From Alphaproteobacteria bacterium (GTDB lineage: Bacteria; Pseudomonadota; Alphaproteobacteria; Acetobacterales; Acetobacteraceae), in NCBI GenBank assembly GCA_026400815.1, contig JAPLOI010000027.1:1-54158 (forward strand): a DNA stretch of 54,158 nt, read 5' to 3'. The notes under the pieces were generated by a model. The model did not search any database. It was not told where the DNA came from and saw nothing but the letters and a program-made list of their open reading frames with translations. Positions 1-6,740 of this stretch are shown piece by piece (positions within the stretch are counted from its first letter, which is position 1; each line of letters begins with the position of its first letter). Both the position numbers and the translations under genes were made by a program.

Positions 1-2
1 AC

Positions 3-107
3 CGACGCCTGGCCCGCGATTTCGAGCGGCATTGCCGCATCGCCGCGGCCTTCGTGCGTATGGCGATGATCCGCATCATGCTGCGGAGACTGGCACCAAA
101 GCCCTGA
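3..107 (+). CDS. IS5-family transposase, C-terminal end (partial at window edge)
   Basis: Reading from base 3 gives 34 residues ending in TGA at 105-107, beginning RRLARDFERH and ending MIRIMLRRLAPKP. This arginine-rich tail (RLARDFER followed by a helix like MAMIRIMLRRLA) is the usual C-terminus of IS5-group DDE transposases. The rest of the gene lies to the left of the window, so whether the element is intact cannot be judged. I do not see a clear terminal inverted repeat in the next 100 bases. It marks an insertion boundary next to the membrane-protein trio and the tail island. Confidence 0.7.
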   Translation, partial: RRLARDFERHCRIAAAFVRMAMIRIMLRRLAPKP

Positions 108-109
108 GC

Positions 110-322
110 ATGATGCAGAACTTCCCGGATGGGTTCTCAGAGCATCAAATCTTGATCGTACAAAGCATCTATGCGTCCCTATTCTCCGATTTTGGGAATG
201 CGACTCGGGATCAAGAATATCCCAATCTGCCGCGCAGAAACGTGCGGAACACCCGAATCGGATTTCGTCTTTATCGGCAAGGCCAGTTCGACTTGGTCCC
301 AGAAAGCGAACGTGCCCGATGA
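110..322 (+). CDS. small hypothetical ORF beside the IS5 end, doubtful
   Basis: A 70-codon ORF could start at the ATG at 110, just after the IS5 transposase stop. Its TGA at 320-322 overlaps the ATG of the next gene as ATGA, which is typical of translationally coupled genes. The coding bias is weak and the DNA is clearly less GC-rich than its neighbours. No domain or signal peptide is recognisable. It may be the 3' end of a gene broken by the IS5 insertion rather than an intact gene. Confidence 0.25.
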   Translation: MMQNFPDGFSEHQILIVQSIYASLFSDFGNATRDQEYPNLPRRNVRNTRIGFRLYRQGQFDLVPESERAR

Positions 323-801
323 TTCCTCGTAACGCGGGTTGGATCCCGCTAGTCTGGCGTCGCCGCGTGGCCAGTGGTGCCCGCTGGGCGCTGCTGTGGC
401 TGCCGCTGGGAATCGGGCTGGGCATCGCGCGCCCCTGGGTGCCCCGCCATCCCTGCTGGGTGCAGGAGGAAGGCCCGGTGCAGCTCGCGCCGGATGGGGC
501 CCTGGCAGTGCAGCTCCAGCACGAGGTGTGTGAAACCGGATTGCTGTTCACTTATCTCCAAACCCGGCTTGAAGCGTGGCGCACCGCTGCACCGGAGAAC
601 CGCACCCTCCTTGCCACATGGGAGTGGTCCGGCGGGAAGCGCGGAGACGCAACGGTAGCCTGGACCGGACCGGGCGCGCTGCACGTGTCCCTCCGCGCCT
701 GGACTGGGGTGACACTTCCCCGCCCGCCGCTGCCGGGACTCATCCTCACGGTGACGCAGACGCCACCGGGGGCCGACGATGCGCGGGCCCATGTGCGGTA
801 G
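319..801 (+). CDS. membrane-anchored hypothetical protein, trio paralog 1
   Basis: This 160-aa protein has a basic N-terminus, one hydrophobic segment at about residues 22-38 (ALLWLPLGIGLGIA), and then a globular part presumably outside the cytoplasm. The soluble part shares a pattern with the next two genes: a Cys soon after the membrane segment, a 'PDGA' stretch followed by E-x-C, and near the end an 'AWTGPGALHVSL' motif. No known family is recognised. The start overlaps the upstream ORF by ATGA, and the 3' end overlaps the next gene by 23 bp. The last 72 bp are echoed at 1722-1793. Confidence 0.55.
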   Translation: MIPRNAGWIPLVWRRRVASGARWALLWLPLGIGLGIARPWVPRHPCWVQEEGPVQLAPDGALAVQLQHEVCETGLLFTYLQTRLEAWRTAAPENRTLLATWEWSGGKRGDATVAWTGPGALHVSLRAWTGVTLPRPPLPGLILTVTQTPPGADDARAHVR

Positions 802-1303
802 CGGTGGCACGCGGCAATTCCTCCGCATCGCGTGGGCCGTCATCTGCGTGGGGGCCGTGCTCTGGCTGCTGTGGTCGCTTTTTCTCTGGTACGTGCGCCC
901 GAGCCGGCTGGAATGTGAGATTCTGGAGATATCGCTGCCGCTGGCCTCGCCCGACGGCGCATTCACGGCGCTGACGGTGAAGGAAGCCTGTGTGGAGAGC
1001 ATCTTCTCCACGGTCGTCCGCACGCGGGTGGAGGTCGTGGCGGTCGATGTTGTGTCCGCCGCAGCCGGTGCGGGAGGCGGCGAGGATGCCACCGTGCTGA
1101 CGGTGTGGGAGACCCATATGCTGCGGCCCGCAGTGTTGATGGCATGGTCTGGGGGGGCGGAGTTGGAGATCCGGCTCACGGAACCGCGCGCGGCCCGGCT
1201 ACATCGGGCATTGCCGGCCGCTTTGTCCTTGCGCGTTCTGAGCGGGGGGCCTTCGGCGTCGCACGATCCGGCCCGTGCCGGCACGGCGAGCGACACGTGC
1301 TGA
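779..1303 (+). CDS. membrane-anchored hypothetical protein, trio paralog 2
   Basis: This 174-aa protein has a strong N-terminal membrane segment at about residues 15-38 (IAWAVICVGAVLWLLWSLFLW). The following region carries the trio pattern: a Cys just after the membrane, 'ASPDGAF', 'KEAC', a 'STVVRTRVEV' strand, and later 'RPAVLMAWSGG'. It overlaps paralog 1 at its 5' end and paralog 3 at its 3' end, so the three are probably translated as one operon. The function is unknown. An ATG at 791 is an alternative start. Confidence 0.55.
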   Translation: MRGPMCGSGGTRQFLRIAWAVICVGAVLWLLWSLFLWYVRPSRLECEILEISLPLASPDGAFTALTVKEACVESIFSTVVRTRVEVVAVDVVSAAAGAGGGEDATVLTVWETHMLRPAVLMAWSGGAELEIRLTEPRAARLHRALPAALSLRVLSGGPSASHDPARAGTASDTC

Positions 1304-1710
1304 AGGGGGGCATCGGCCTGGTGCTGGGGCTTGTGCTCGGCATTCTGGCCGCGTGGTGGCACGGCGACCCGCCGCCGTGCGAGGTGTTCGACCGGGGCGA
1401 ACCCGTTGCTGCGCCGAACGGCAGTGCCCAGGCCAACTGGCGGAACGAGGCCTGCGGCGATGGCTGGTTCGTGACGGTGATCTTCACTGTCGTTGAGGTT
1501 GCGGCCGGCGAAGCTGCGATCGCGCGCGACGTGGTTCGTGTTTCGGAAACCGACCTGGCCCGGCGGCCTGTGGCCATCGCCTGGCTGGGCCCGCAGCACC
1601 TTTCGGTTCACGTGCCGGCCGCGCTTGGCGTGAACGTGCGGCCGTTCGAGGTGCCGGGATTGACAGTGAGCCTCTCGACCGAGGCGGGCCGGGCGGCATC
1701 GGCCCGATAA
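1297..1710 (+). CDS. membrane-anchored hypothetical protein, trio paralog 3
   Basis: Starting at the GTG at 1297, which overlaps the stop of paralog 2, this is a 137-aa protein beginning with a hydrophobic segment (GGIGLVLGLVLGILAAWW). It then carries the trio features: 'PPPCEVF', 'AAPNGSA', 'NEACGDGWFVTVIFTVVEV', 'RRPVAIAWLGPQHLSVHV' and 'VPGLTVSL'. The spacing between the Cys, PDG/PNG, ExC and RPVxxAWxG elements is similar in all three proteins, which argues for descent from one ancestor. No family assignment can be made. The long in-frame extension upstream of 1297 lies inside paralog 2 and is rejected. Confidence 0.5.
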   Translation: MLKGGIGLVLGLVLGILAAWWHGDPPPCEVFDRGEPVAAPNGSAQANWRNEACGDGWFVTVIFTVVEVAAGEAAIARDVVRVSETDLARRPVAIAWLGPQHLSVHVPAALGVNVRPFEVPGLTVSLSTEAGRAASAR

Positions 1711-1721
1711 ACCGGTCGCCG

Positions 1722-1793
1722 CTGGCGAGACTGGTCCTGACGGTGACGCAGGCGCCACCCGAGGCAGACGACGCGCGGGGCCATCGGCGGTAG
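1722..1793 (+). pseudogene. orphan 3' end of a fourth trio copy
   Basis: These 24 codons read LARLVLTVTQAPPEADDARGHRR and a TAG. They match the last 24 codons of paralog 1 at 730-801 (LPGLILTVTQTPPGADDARAHVR). There is no matching 5' part. The segment follows paralog 3 directly, so it looks like the remnant of another tandem copy lost by deletion or recombination. Confidence 0.6.
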
Positions 1794-1829
1794 CGCCACC
1801 GGCCCGACACACAGACACAGGAGTGCGAG

Positions 1830-2552
1830 ATGTCCGAGTACCTGCTGATCGGGCCGGTGCTGCTGGAGGCGTTCGAGCTGCCGGCGCGCGTGGCCTGGGG
1901 CGGGCGGCAGCGCCTGGCGGTGCATCGCCTCCCCGGCGGGCGGCGCGTGATCGATGCGCTGGGCCGCGACGATGCCGATATCGCCTGGCAGGGCGTGTTC
2001 TCCGGCGAGGATGCCGCCGCCCGTGCGCGCGCCATGGACCTGATGCGCGCCGGCGGGCGCACCTGGCCGCTCTCCTGGGGAAGCTGGTTCTATAGTGTCG
2101 CGGTGCATCGCTTCGAGGCGAGCTACGAGCGCGACAACTGGATCCCGTATCGCATCGCCTGCACCGTGCTGCGCGATGAGGCGGAGGGACTGCTGGACGA
2201 CGGTGTTTCGCTCGCCGCGGGCGCGCTGGCCGATCTCGGCGCGCTGGGCGGGGCGGAGTTCGCGCAGCTCGCCTCCGTGGTGAATGTGGGTGCCATCGTG
2301 GGGCTCGCCAGCGCGCCGGGGGCGCTGCGCCAGGGCACCGTGGCCCAGCGCCAGGCCCGCGCCGCGCTGGCCGAGGAACAGGCGGCGCTGGATCGTGCCA
2401 TCGCCGCCCGCGGTGCCCGGCTGCGCGCCGCCGACCCGGGCACGCCCGCCGGGCTGCGCGCCGCGCGGCAGGATGCCGGCGCACTCGCCGAATTCGCCCG
2501 CGCCCGCGGCCCGCTCGGCCGGGCCCGCGCCGCCGCTGACGCCATTGGATAG
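1830..2552 (+). CDS. phage tail/baseplate adaptor-like protein
   Basis: This 240-aa protein opens the tail island and has a CAGGAG ribosome site 9 bases before its ATG. The first about 120 residues hold a compact beta-rich domain: 'WQGVFSGEDAAARARAMDLM', then 'WPLSWGSWFYSVAVHRF' and 'IPYRIACTVL'. This is the pattern of tail proteins encoded just before the LysM-like tail X and hub genes, and resembles the DNA-circularisation/Mu gpN type N-terminal domain. The rest is alanine-rich and helical, with a possible coiled coil near the end. The role is inferred from order: adaptor, tail X, hub, spike. Family assignment is uncertain. Confidence 0.55.
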   Translation: MSEYLLIGPVLLEAFELPARVAWGGRQRLAVHRLPGGRRVIDALGRDDADIAWQGVFSGEDAAARARAMDLMRAGGRTWPLSWGSWFYSVAVHRFEASYERDNWIPYRIACTVLRDEAEGLLDDGVSLAAGALADLGALGGAEFAQLASVVNVGAIVGLASAPGALRQGTVAQRQARAALAEEQAALDRAIAARGARLRAADPGTPAGLRAARQDAGALAEFARARGPLGRARAAADAIG

Positions 2553-2562
2553 GGGACATGCA

Positions 2563-2748
2563 TTGCGAACCATCCTGCAATCCGGCGGCACACTGTTTCA
2601 TGTTGCCGCCAGCGAACTTGGCGATGCCACGCAATGGCTGCGCATCGCCCGGCTGAACGGGCTTTCGGATCCGGTGCTGCACGGCGTGGTGGAGCTGAAG
2701 CTGCCGCCGGTGGACACACAGGCAGGAGGCGGCATTGCCGAGCAGTAG
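2563..2748 (+). CDS. LysM-like phage tail protein X
   Basis: Starting at a TTG preceded by AGGGGA (2551-2556), this is a 61-aa protein. It has the LysM-like core of P2-type tail protein X: 'GGTLFHVAASELGDATQWLRIARLNGLSDP'-like order, with a hydrophobic start, an 'A..LG....W..IA..NGL.DP' core and a closing proline-rich strand. These small proteins link the tail tube to the baseplate hub. The hub gene overlaps its 3' end by 14 bp, and its TTG lies behind AGGAGG inside this gene. ATG-only gene finding would miss both starts. Confidence 0.72.
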   Translation: MRTILQSGGTLFHVAASELGDATQWLRIARLNGLSDPVLHGVVELKLPPVDTQAGGGIAEQ

Positions 2749-3790
2749 CACTCGCCGCCCGCGCCTGCTCGCCACCGTCAACGGCGCGGTGGTGGCCAAC
2801 GCCATCACCGCGCGCATCATCAGCAACAATTTCTACGCCGCCGATCGCTTCAGCCTGGTGGCGGCGCTCGGCACCTCCACGCCGTACGACTGGCTGTCCT
2901 CCGACCGCATGGCGGTGCAGATCGGCGTGGCGTTGGATGGCGCCGGCGAAACGCTGATCGAAGGCGAGGCGGACCAGGTGGAGCTGGACCCGATCCGCCG
3001 CACCGCCACCCTCACCGGGCGGGACCTCACCGCCCGGTTGATCGAGGCGCGCACGCAGGAAAGCTTCTCCAACCGTACCGCCAGCGAAATCGCCACGCTG
3101 CTGGCGGGGCGCCGCGGGCTCTCCGCCGATATCGCGCGCACCACCACCCCGGTGGGCCGCTACTGGCAGCTGCAGCGCGACCGCATCACGCTGGATCAGT
3201 TCAGCCGCGCCACCACGGAATGGGACCTGCTGGTGACGCTGGCCGGGCTGGAAGGCTTCGATGTGTGGGTGCATGGCCAAACGCTGCACTTCCGCCCGCG
3301 CGCCGCCACCCCCGCGCCCAGCGCCACGCTGCGTGCCACGCCGGGCTTGGCCAACGTGACCGCGCTGCGCCTGGAACGCGCCCTGACCCTGGCGCGCGAT
3401 ATCGAGGTGGTGGTGAAAAGCTGGAATGCCCGCCAGCAACAATCCTTCCTGCGCCGCGCCCGCCGCCGCCGCGGTGGCTCCGCCGGTGAACCGCAACGCT
3501 ACGTCTACGTGGTGCCCAACCTCATGCCCGACGAAGCGCTGAAGCTGGCCCAGCGCAAGCTGGAAGAACTCACCCGCCACGAACGGCGCATCACCGCCGA
3601 AATGCCGGGCGAACTCAGCCTCACGCCACGCCAACGCATCCGCCTGGATGGCACGGGAACAGACTTCGACCAGGAATACTGGATCGACGAAATCACCCGA
3701 ACCCTGCACCCCAGCCAAGGCTTCACCCAAACCCTGCTCGCCCGCAACGCCAGCACCGGCAGCCAGGCCACAAGCCCCGTGGTGCGGTAG
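2735..3790 (+). CDS. baseplate hub protein (gpD / late-control D-like)
   Basis: This 351-aa protein starts at TTG 2735 behind AGGAGG (2724-2729). Its sequence follows the contractile-tail hub family (P2 gpD, T4 gp27-like). An N-terminal beta domain has 'FYAADRFSLVAAL'. A second has 'GEADQVELDPIRRTATLTGRDLTARLIEA' followed by 'SFSNRTASEIATLLA'. A middle part has 'WDLLVTLAGLEGFDVWV'. The C-terminal part has 'DEALKLAQRKLEELTRHERRI' and a closing 'RIRLDGTGTDFDQEYWIDEITRTL'. The hub forms the centre of the baseplate under the spike. It is followed by the first five-hairpin repeat and then the spike gene. Confidence 0.8.
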   Translation: MPSSSTRRPRLLATVNGAVVANAITARIISNNFYAADRFSLVAALGTSTPYDWLSSDRMAVQIGVALDGAGETLIEGEADQVELDPIRRTATLTGRDLTARLIEARTQESFSNRTASEIATLLAGRRGLSADIARTTTPVGRYWQLQRDRITLDQFSRATTEWDLLVTLAGLEGFDVWVHGQTLHFRPRAATPAPSATLRATPGLANVTALRLERALTLARDIEVVVKSWNARQQQSFLRRARRRRGGSAGEPQRYVYVVPNLMPDEALKLAQRKLEELTRHERRITAEMPGELSLTPRQRIRLDGTGTDFDQEYWIDEITRTLHPSQGFTQTLLARNASTGSQATSPVVR

Positions 3791-3797
3791 GGAAGGC

Positions 3798-3993
3798 AAG
3801 GCCAGGGGCTTTGCCCCTGGACCCCACCAAGGGCAGCGGCCCTTGGAACCCCATACCTGTTCCGCCTTCGGCGGGAGGGGCCGACCGGGCGGTTCGATCG
3901 GCCTCGATGGCCCCTCCCCGCCGAAGGCGGAACAACTGATGCCGGGTCCAGGGGCCGCTGGCCCCTGGCGGGTCCAGGGCAGAGCCCTGGCCT
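3798..3993. repeat. five-hairpin GC-rich intergenic element, copy A
   Basis: The gap between hub and spike genes is filled by consecutive palindromes. Hairpin 1 is CCAGGGGCTTTGCCCCTGG. Hairpin 2 is CCAAGGGC / GCCCTTGG. Hairpin 3 is a long stem with arms beginning TTCCGCCTTCGGCGGGAGG and ending in the complementary CGCCGAAGGCGGAA. Hairpin 4 is CCAGGGGCC / GGCCCCTGG. Hairpin 5 is CCAGGGCAGAGCCCTGG. The outermost ends (AAGGCCAGGG and CCCTGGCCTT) also pair with each other. A second copy lies at 10697-10888. Confidence 0.85.
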
Positions 3994-4021
3994 TTCTTCC
4001 TCACCACACCACGGAGGTTCG

Positions 4022-4525
4022 ATGGACCGGCTGTTGAATGCCTGGAAGGCCCAGGCGGCGGCGCTGGATCGTGCGCAGGGCCAGGCCAGGTTTGGCGTGG
4101 TGGCGAGTGCGGATCCCGGCCGCCATGCGGTGCGGGTTCGCTTGCAGCCGGAGGGGGTGTTGAGCGGCTGGCTGCCGGTGCTGTCGCCGTGGGTGGGGGC
4201 GGGCTGGGGCGTGTTCTGCCTGCCGTCGCCGGGGGACCAGGTGCTGGTTCTGGCGCAGGAGGGCGAGGCCGAGCATGGCGTGGTGGTGGGGGGCTGCTTC
4301 AGCGACCCCAGGCCGCCGCCGGGGGGGGCGGTGGGGGAGTTGGTGCTGCGCCATGCATCGGGCGCGGCGTTGCGGTTAGGGAATGACGGCGTGGTGCGGG
4401 TGCAGGGCGACCTGCATGTGAGCGGCCGGGTGTTCGACAGCCACGGGCCGCTGGATCGGTTGCGCGACCATTACAACCAGCATGGGCATGCCGGCCTCGG
4501 CGCGCCGCCGACGCAGCAGGATTGA
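4022..4525 (+). CDS. phage baseplate assembly protein V (tail spike)
   Basis: This 167-aa protein has GGAGG five bases before its ATG. The order fits gpV: an N-terminal helix, an OB-fold region 'ARFGVVASADPGRHAVRVRL', the typical 'LPVLSPWVGAGWGVFCLPSPGDQVLVL' segment, a 'VVVGGCFSD' turn, and a C-terminal repeated beta stretch ('VLRHASGAALRLGNDGVVRVQGDLHVSG') ending in His-rich 'HYNQHGHAG'. gpV forms the membrane-piercing trimer of contractile tails, and the terminal HxH fits metal binding at the spike tip. Homologues also occur in type VI secretion (VgrG), but the surrounding genes are tail-type. Confidence 0.85.
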   Translation: MDRLLNAWKAQAAALDRAQGQARFGVVASADPGRHAVRVRLQPEGVLSGWLPVLSPWVGAGWGVFCLPSPGDQVLVLAQEGEAEHGVVVGGCFSDPRPPPGGAVGELVLRHASGAALRLGNDGVVRVQGDLHVSGRVFDSHGPLDRLRDHYNQHGHAGLGAPPTQQD

Positions 4526-4535
4526 GGGGGGAACG

Positions 4536-4907
4536 ATGCCCGATCTGTCGCATGAGTTTGGGACCGATCTGCTGGCGGGGCCCACCGGTGATTTGGCGGT
4601 GGCGGCGGGTGCGGGGCTGGGCCGGCAGCGTGTGCTGCGCCGGCTGCTGACCAACCCCGGCGACTATATCTGGCAGCCGGACTATGGCGCCGGGTTGGGG
4701 CGCTTTGTCGGATCGCCCGCGGCGCCGGAGCGCATTCGCGCGGTGGTACGCAGCCAGATCTTCCGCGAGCCCGCGGTGGCGCGCAGCCCGGAGCCGGTGG
4801 TGGAGGTGCGGGCCGACCAGCAGGGCCGCGTGTTCGTGGCCATCCGCTACGCCGATGCCGAGAGCGGCGAGACGCAAAGCCTGAATTTCAGCGTGGGAGA
4901 GCGATGA
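4536..4907 (+). CDS. baseplate wedge protein, gp25/gpW family
   Basis: This 123-aa protein starts at ATG 4536 behind GAGGGGGG. It carries the gp25-like signature: 'RVLRRLLTNPGDYIWQPDYGAGL', where the D-Y-x-W-x-P-D-Y-G-A-G-L stretch is characteristic, then 'RIRAVVRSQIFREPAV' and 'VVEVRADQQGRVFVAIRY'. The protein is a wedge component of contractile baseplates. Its stop overlaps the start of the J-like gene (ATGATGC), so the two are probably translationally coupled. Confidence 0.85.
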   Translation: MPDLSHEFGTDLLAGPTGDLAVAAGAGLGRQRVLRRLLTNPGDYIWQPDYGAGLGRFVGSPAAPERIRAVVRSQIFREPAVARSPEPVVEVRADQQGRVFVAIRYADAESGETQSLNFSVGER

Positions 4908-6010
4908 TGCAGTTGCAGCTGAGGGATTTTGCTTCGCTGGTGTCGCAGGCCGCCGCCGCGGTGCAGGGAGCGTCGCGCGCGTTGATCGATCTGTCCGTGG
5001 GCTCCGTGCTGCGCGCGGTTCTGGAGGCGAATGCTTCCATCGCGCTGTGGCTGCAATGGCTGATCGTGCAGGTGCTGGGCATGACGCGGGCGAGCACCAG
5101 CGAGGGCGCGGACCTGGAGAGCTGGATGGCCGATTTCGGCATGGCGCGGCTGCCGGCGGTGGCCGCGGTGGGCCAGGTGCGGTTTGGCCGCTTCGCCACC
5201 ACGGAGCCGGCGCTGGTGCCGGCGGGCACGCTGGTGCGCACCGCCGATGCCGGCCAGGGCTTCGAGGTAGGCATCGATGCCAGCCATCCCGCCTGGAGCG
5301 CGGGGCTGGGTGGCTACGTGCTGGGTGTGGGCGTGGGCAGCGTGCTGGTGCCGGTGCAGGCGGAAACCGCAGGTGTGGCCGGCAATGTTCTCGGCGGGGC
5401 CATCGCGCTGATCGCCGATGCGCTGGCCGGGGTGGATACGGTTTCCAACGACAACCCGCTGGCTGGCGGGCTGGATGCGGAGAGCGACGAGGCGCTGCGC
5501 CTGCGTTTCCGCGACTATATGGCCAGCCTCAGCCGCGCCACGCCGGTGGCGGTGGGGTATGCCGTGGCCTCGCTGCGCCAGGGAATGCGCTGGCATGTGG
5601 CGGAGGATATCGGCACCGGCGTTTTTGTCGTGACGGTGGATGACGGCACCGGCGCGCCGGCACCGGCCCTGCTCGCCCAGGCGGCGAGCGCGATCGAGGC
5701 GGTGCGGCCGGTGGGCACCAGCTTCGCGGTGCAGCCGCCGGTGGTAACCACGGCGACCGTTACGCTGGCGGTTTCGGCTGACGGCGTGCCGCAGGTGGAG
5801 GCGGCGGCCGCGGCGCAGCAGGCGATCGTGGCGCATGTCGCGGGGCTGGGCATTGGCGAGGCGCTGCGCTGGTCTCGCCTGGCGCAGCTGGCCTATGGCG
5901 CCTCGCCGGCCATCACCAACGTGACGGCGGTGCTGCTGAACGGCGGCACGGCGGACCTGGTGCCGGGCGCGGATGGCGTGGTGCGGCCCGGCAGCGTGGT
6001 GGTGAGCTGA
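4904..6010 (+). CDS. baseplate J-like protein
   Basis: This 368-aa protein matches gpJ/Mu gp47: N-terminal helices with 'VLRAVLEANASIALWLQWL', the middle 'ARLPAVAAVGQVRFGRF', then 'VPAGTLVRTADAGQGFEV' and 'VPVQAETAGVAGNV', then 'NDNPLAGGLDAESDEALRLRF' (the N-P-x-x-G-G-x-D-x-E-S-D-E-x-L-R-x-R motif typical of the family), and a C-terminal beta domain 'AVRPVGTSFAVQPPVV'. It forms the periphery of the baseplate wedge. It lies one base upstream of the tail I gene. Confidence 0.88.
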   Translation: MMQLQLRDFASLVSQAAAAVQGASRALIDLSVGSVLRAVLEANASIALWLQWLIVQVLGMTRASTSEGADLESWMADFGMARLPAVAAVGQVRFGRFATTEPALVPAGTLVRTADAGQGFEVGIDASHPAWSAGLGGYVLGVGVGSVLVPVQAETAGVAGNVLGGAIALIADALAGVDTVSNDNPLAGGLDAESDEALRLRFRDYMASLSRATPVAVGYAVASLRQGMRWHVAEDIGTGVFVVTVDDGTGAPAPALLAQAASAIEAVRPVGTSFAVQPPVVTTATVTLAVSADGVPQVEAAAAAQQAIVAHVAGLGIGEALRWSRLAQLAYGASPAITNVTAVLLNGGTADLVPGADGVVRPGSVVVS

Positions 6011-6011
6011 C

Positions 6012-6700
6012 ATGGCGGGCACACCGGGCGACAAGGATGACATGCTGGCGCGGCTGAAATCCGTGCTGCCGGCGCGCTGGCTGGCGGAGGCGAGCACCAC
6101 GGCCGATGCGCTGCTGGCCGGGCTGGCGGAAGGCTGGGCCTGGCTGCACGAGATGGTGGAAACGCTGCGGGCGCAGGCGCGCATTGCCACCGCATCCGGC
6201 GCGATGCTGGACATGATCGCGGCGGATTTCTTCGGCCCGCGCCTGGCACGGCGCCGCGCCCCCCATGGCGTTCCATTGGGTGACGCGGCGTTCCGTGCCG
6301 CTATTCGCCGTGAGCTGCTGCGCGAGCGTGCCACGCGGCCGGCGCTGCTGGCCGCGCTGCGCGATCTGACGGGACGTGAGGCGCGGGTGTTCGAGCCCCG
6401 GCGGCCGGCGGATACCGGCGGCTGGGGCATCGGCGCCGGATACGCCAGCGCCGGTGGCTGGGGCAGCCTTGCGCTGCCATATCAGATGTTCGTCACCGCG
6501 CGGCGCCCGCAGGGCAGCGGCATTGCCGGGCTGAATGGCTGGGCCGGCGGGCTGGGTGGTTGGGGTGGCGGGCGCATCGCCTGGGCCAGCATCGCCCAGC
6601 TCGAAGGGCAGGTGACCGATGCCGATATCGCCGCCGCCGCCGCTGCCGTGCTGCCGTGCTGCCGCAGGGGGCCACGGCCTGGCTGCGCATCGAAGACTGA
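6012..6700 (+). CDS. tail protein I-like, frameshifted near its 3' end
   Basis: This protein of about 225 aa connects wedge to fibre (P2 gpI/Mu gp48 position). Clear features are 'ARLKSVLPARWLAEAS', 'LDMIAADFFG' and 'FRAAIRRELLRERATRPALLAALRDLTGREARVFEP', then a Gly/Trp-rich loop. The expected ending (an alanine-rich helix, then LPQGATAWLRIED and TGA at 6698-6700) is present but in another frame. It is displaced by a tandem copy of the 8-mer CTGCCGTG at 6643-6658. As the sequence stands, translation runs past this point and continues in frame into the fibre gene. The duplication could be real or an assembly error. Confidence 0.75.
6643..6658 (+). repeat. 8-bp tandem duplication (CTGCCGTG x2) causing a frameshift
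   Basis: CTGCCGTG occurs twice back to back and is followed by CTGCCGCA. Removing one copy restores the reading LPQGATAWLRIED-stop for the tail I gene. Eight bases shift the frame by two, which makes the tail I and fibre genes one continuous ORF. Confidence 0.75.
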
Positions 6701-6740
6701 CGGCGTCCGCCGTATCCGAAACTTCCAAGACGAGGGCTCT

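Noticed and set aside
349-2829. An 826-aa minus-strand ORF over the membrane trio and tail genes
   Set aside because: Arg/Pro/Ala-rich shadow; the plus-strand genes have ribosome sites, overlaps and motifs.
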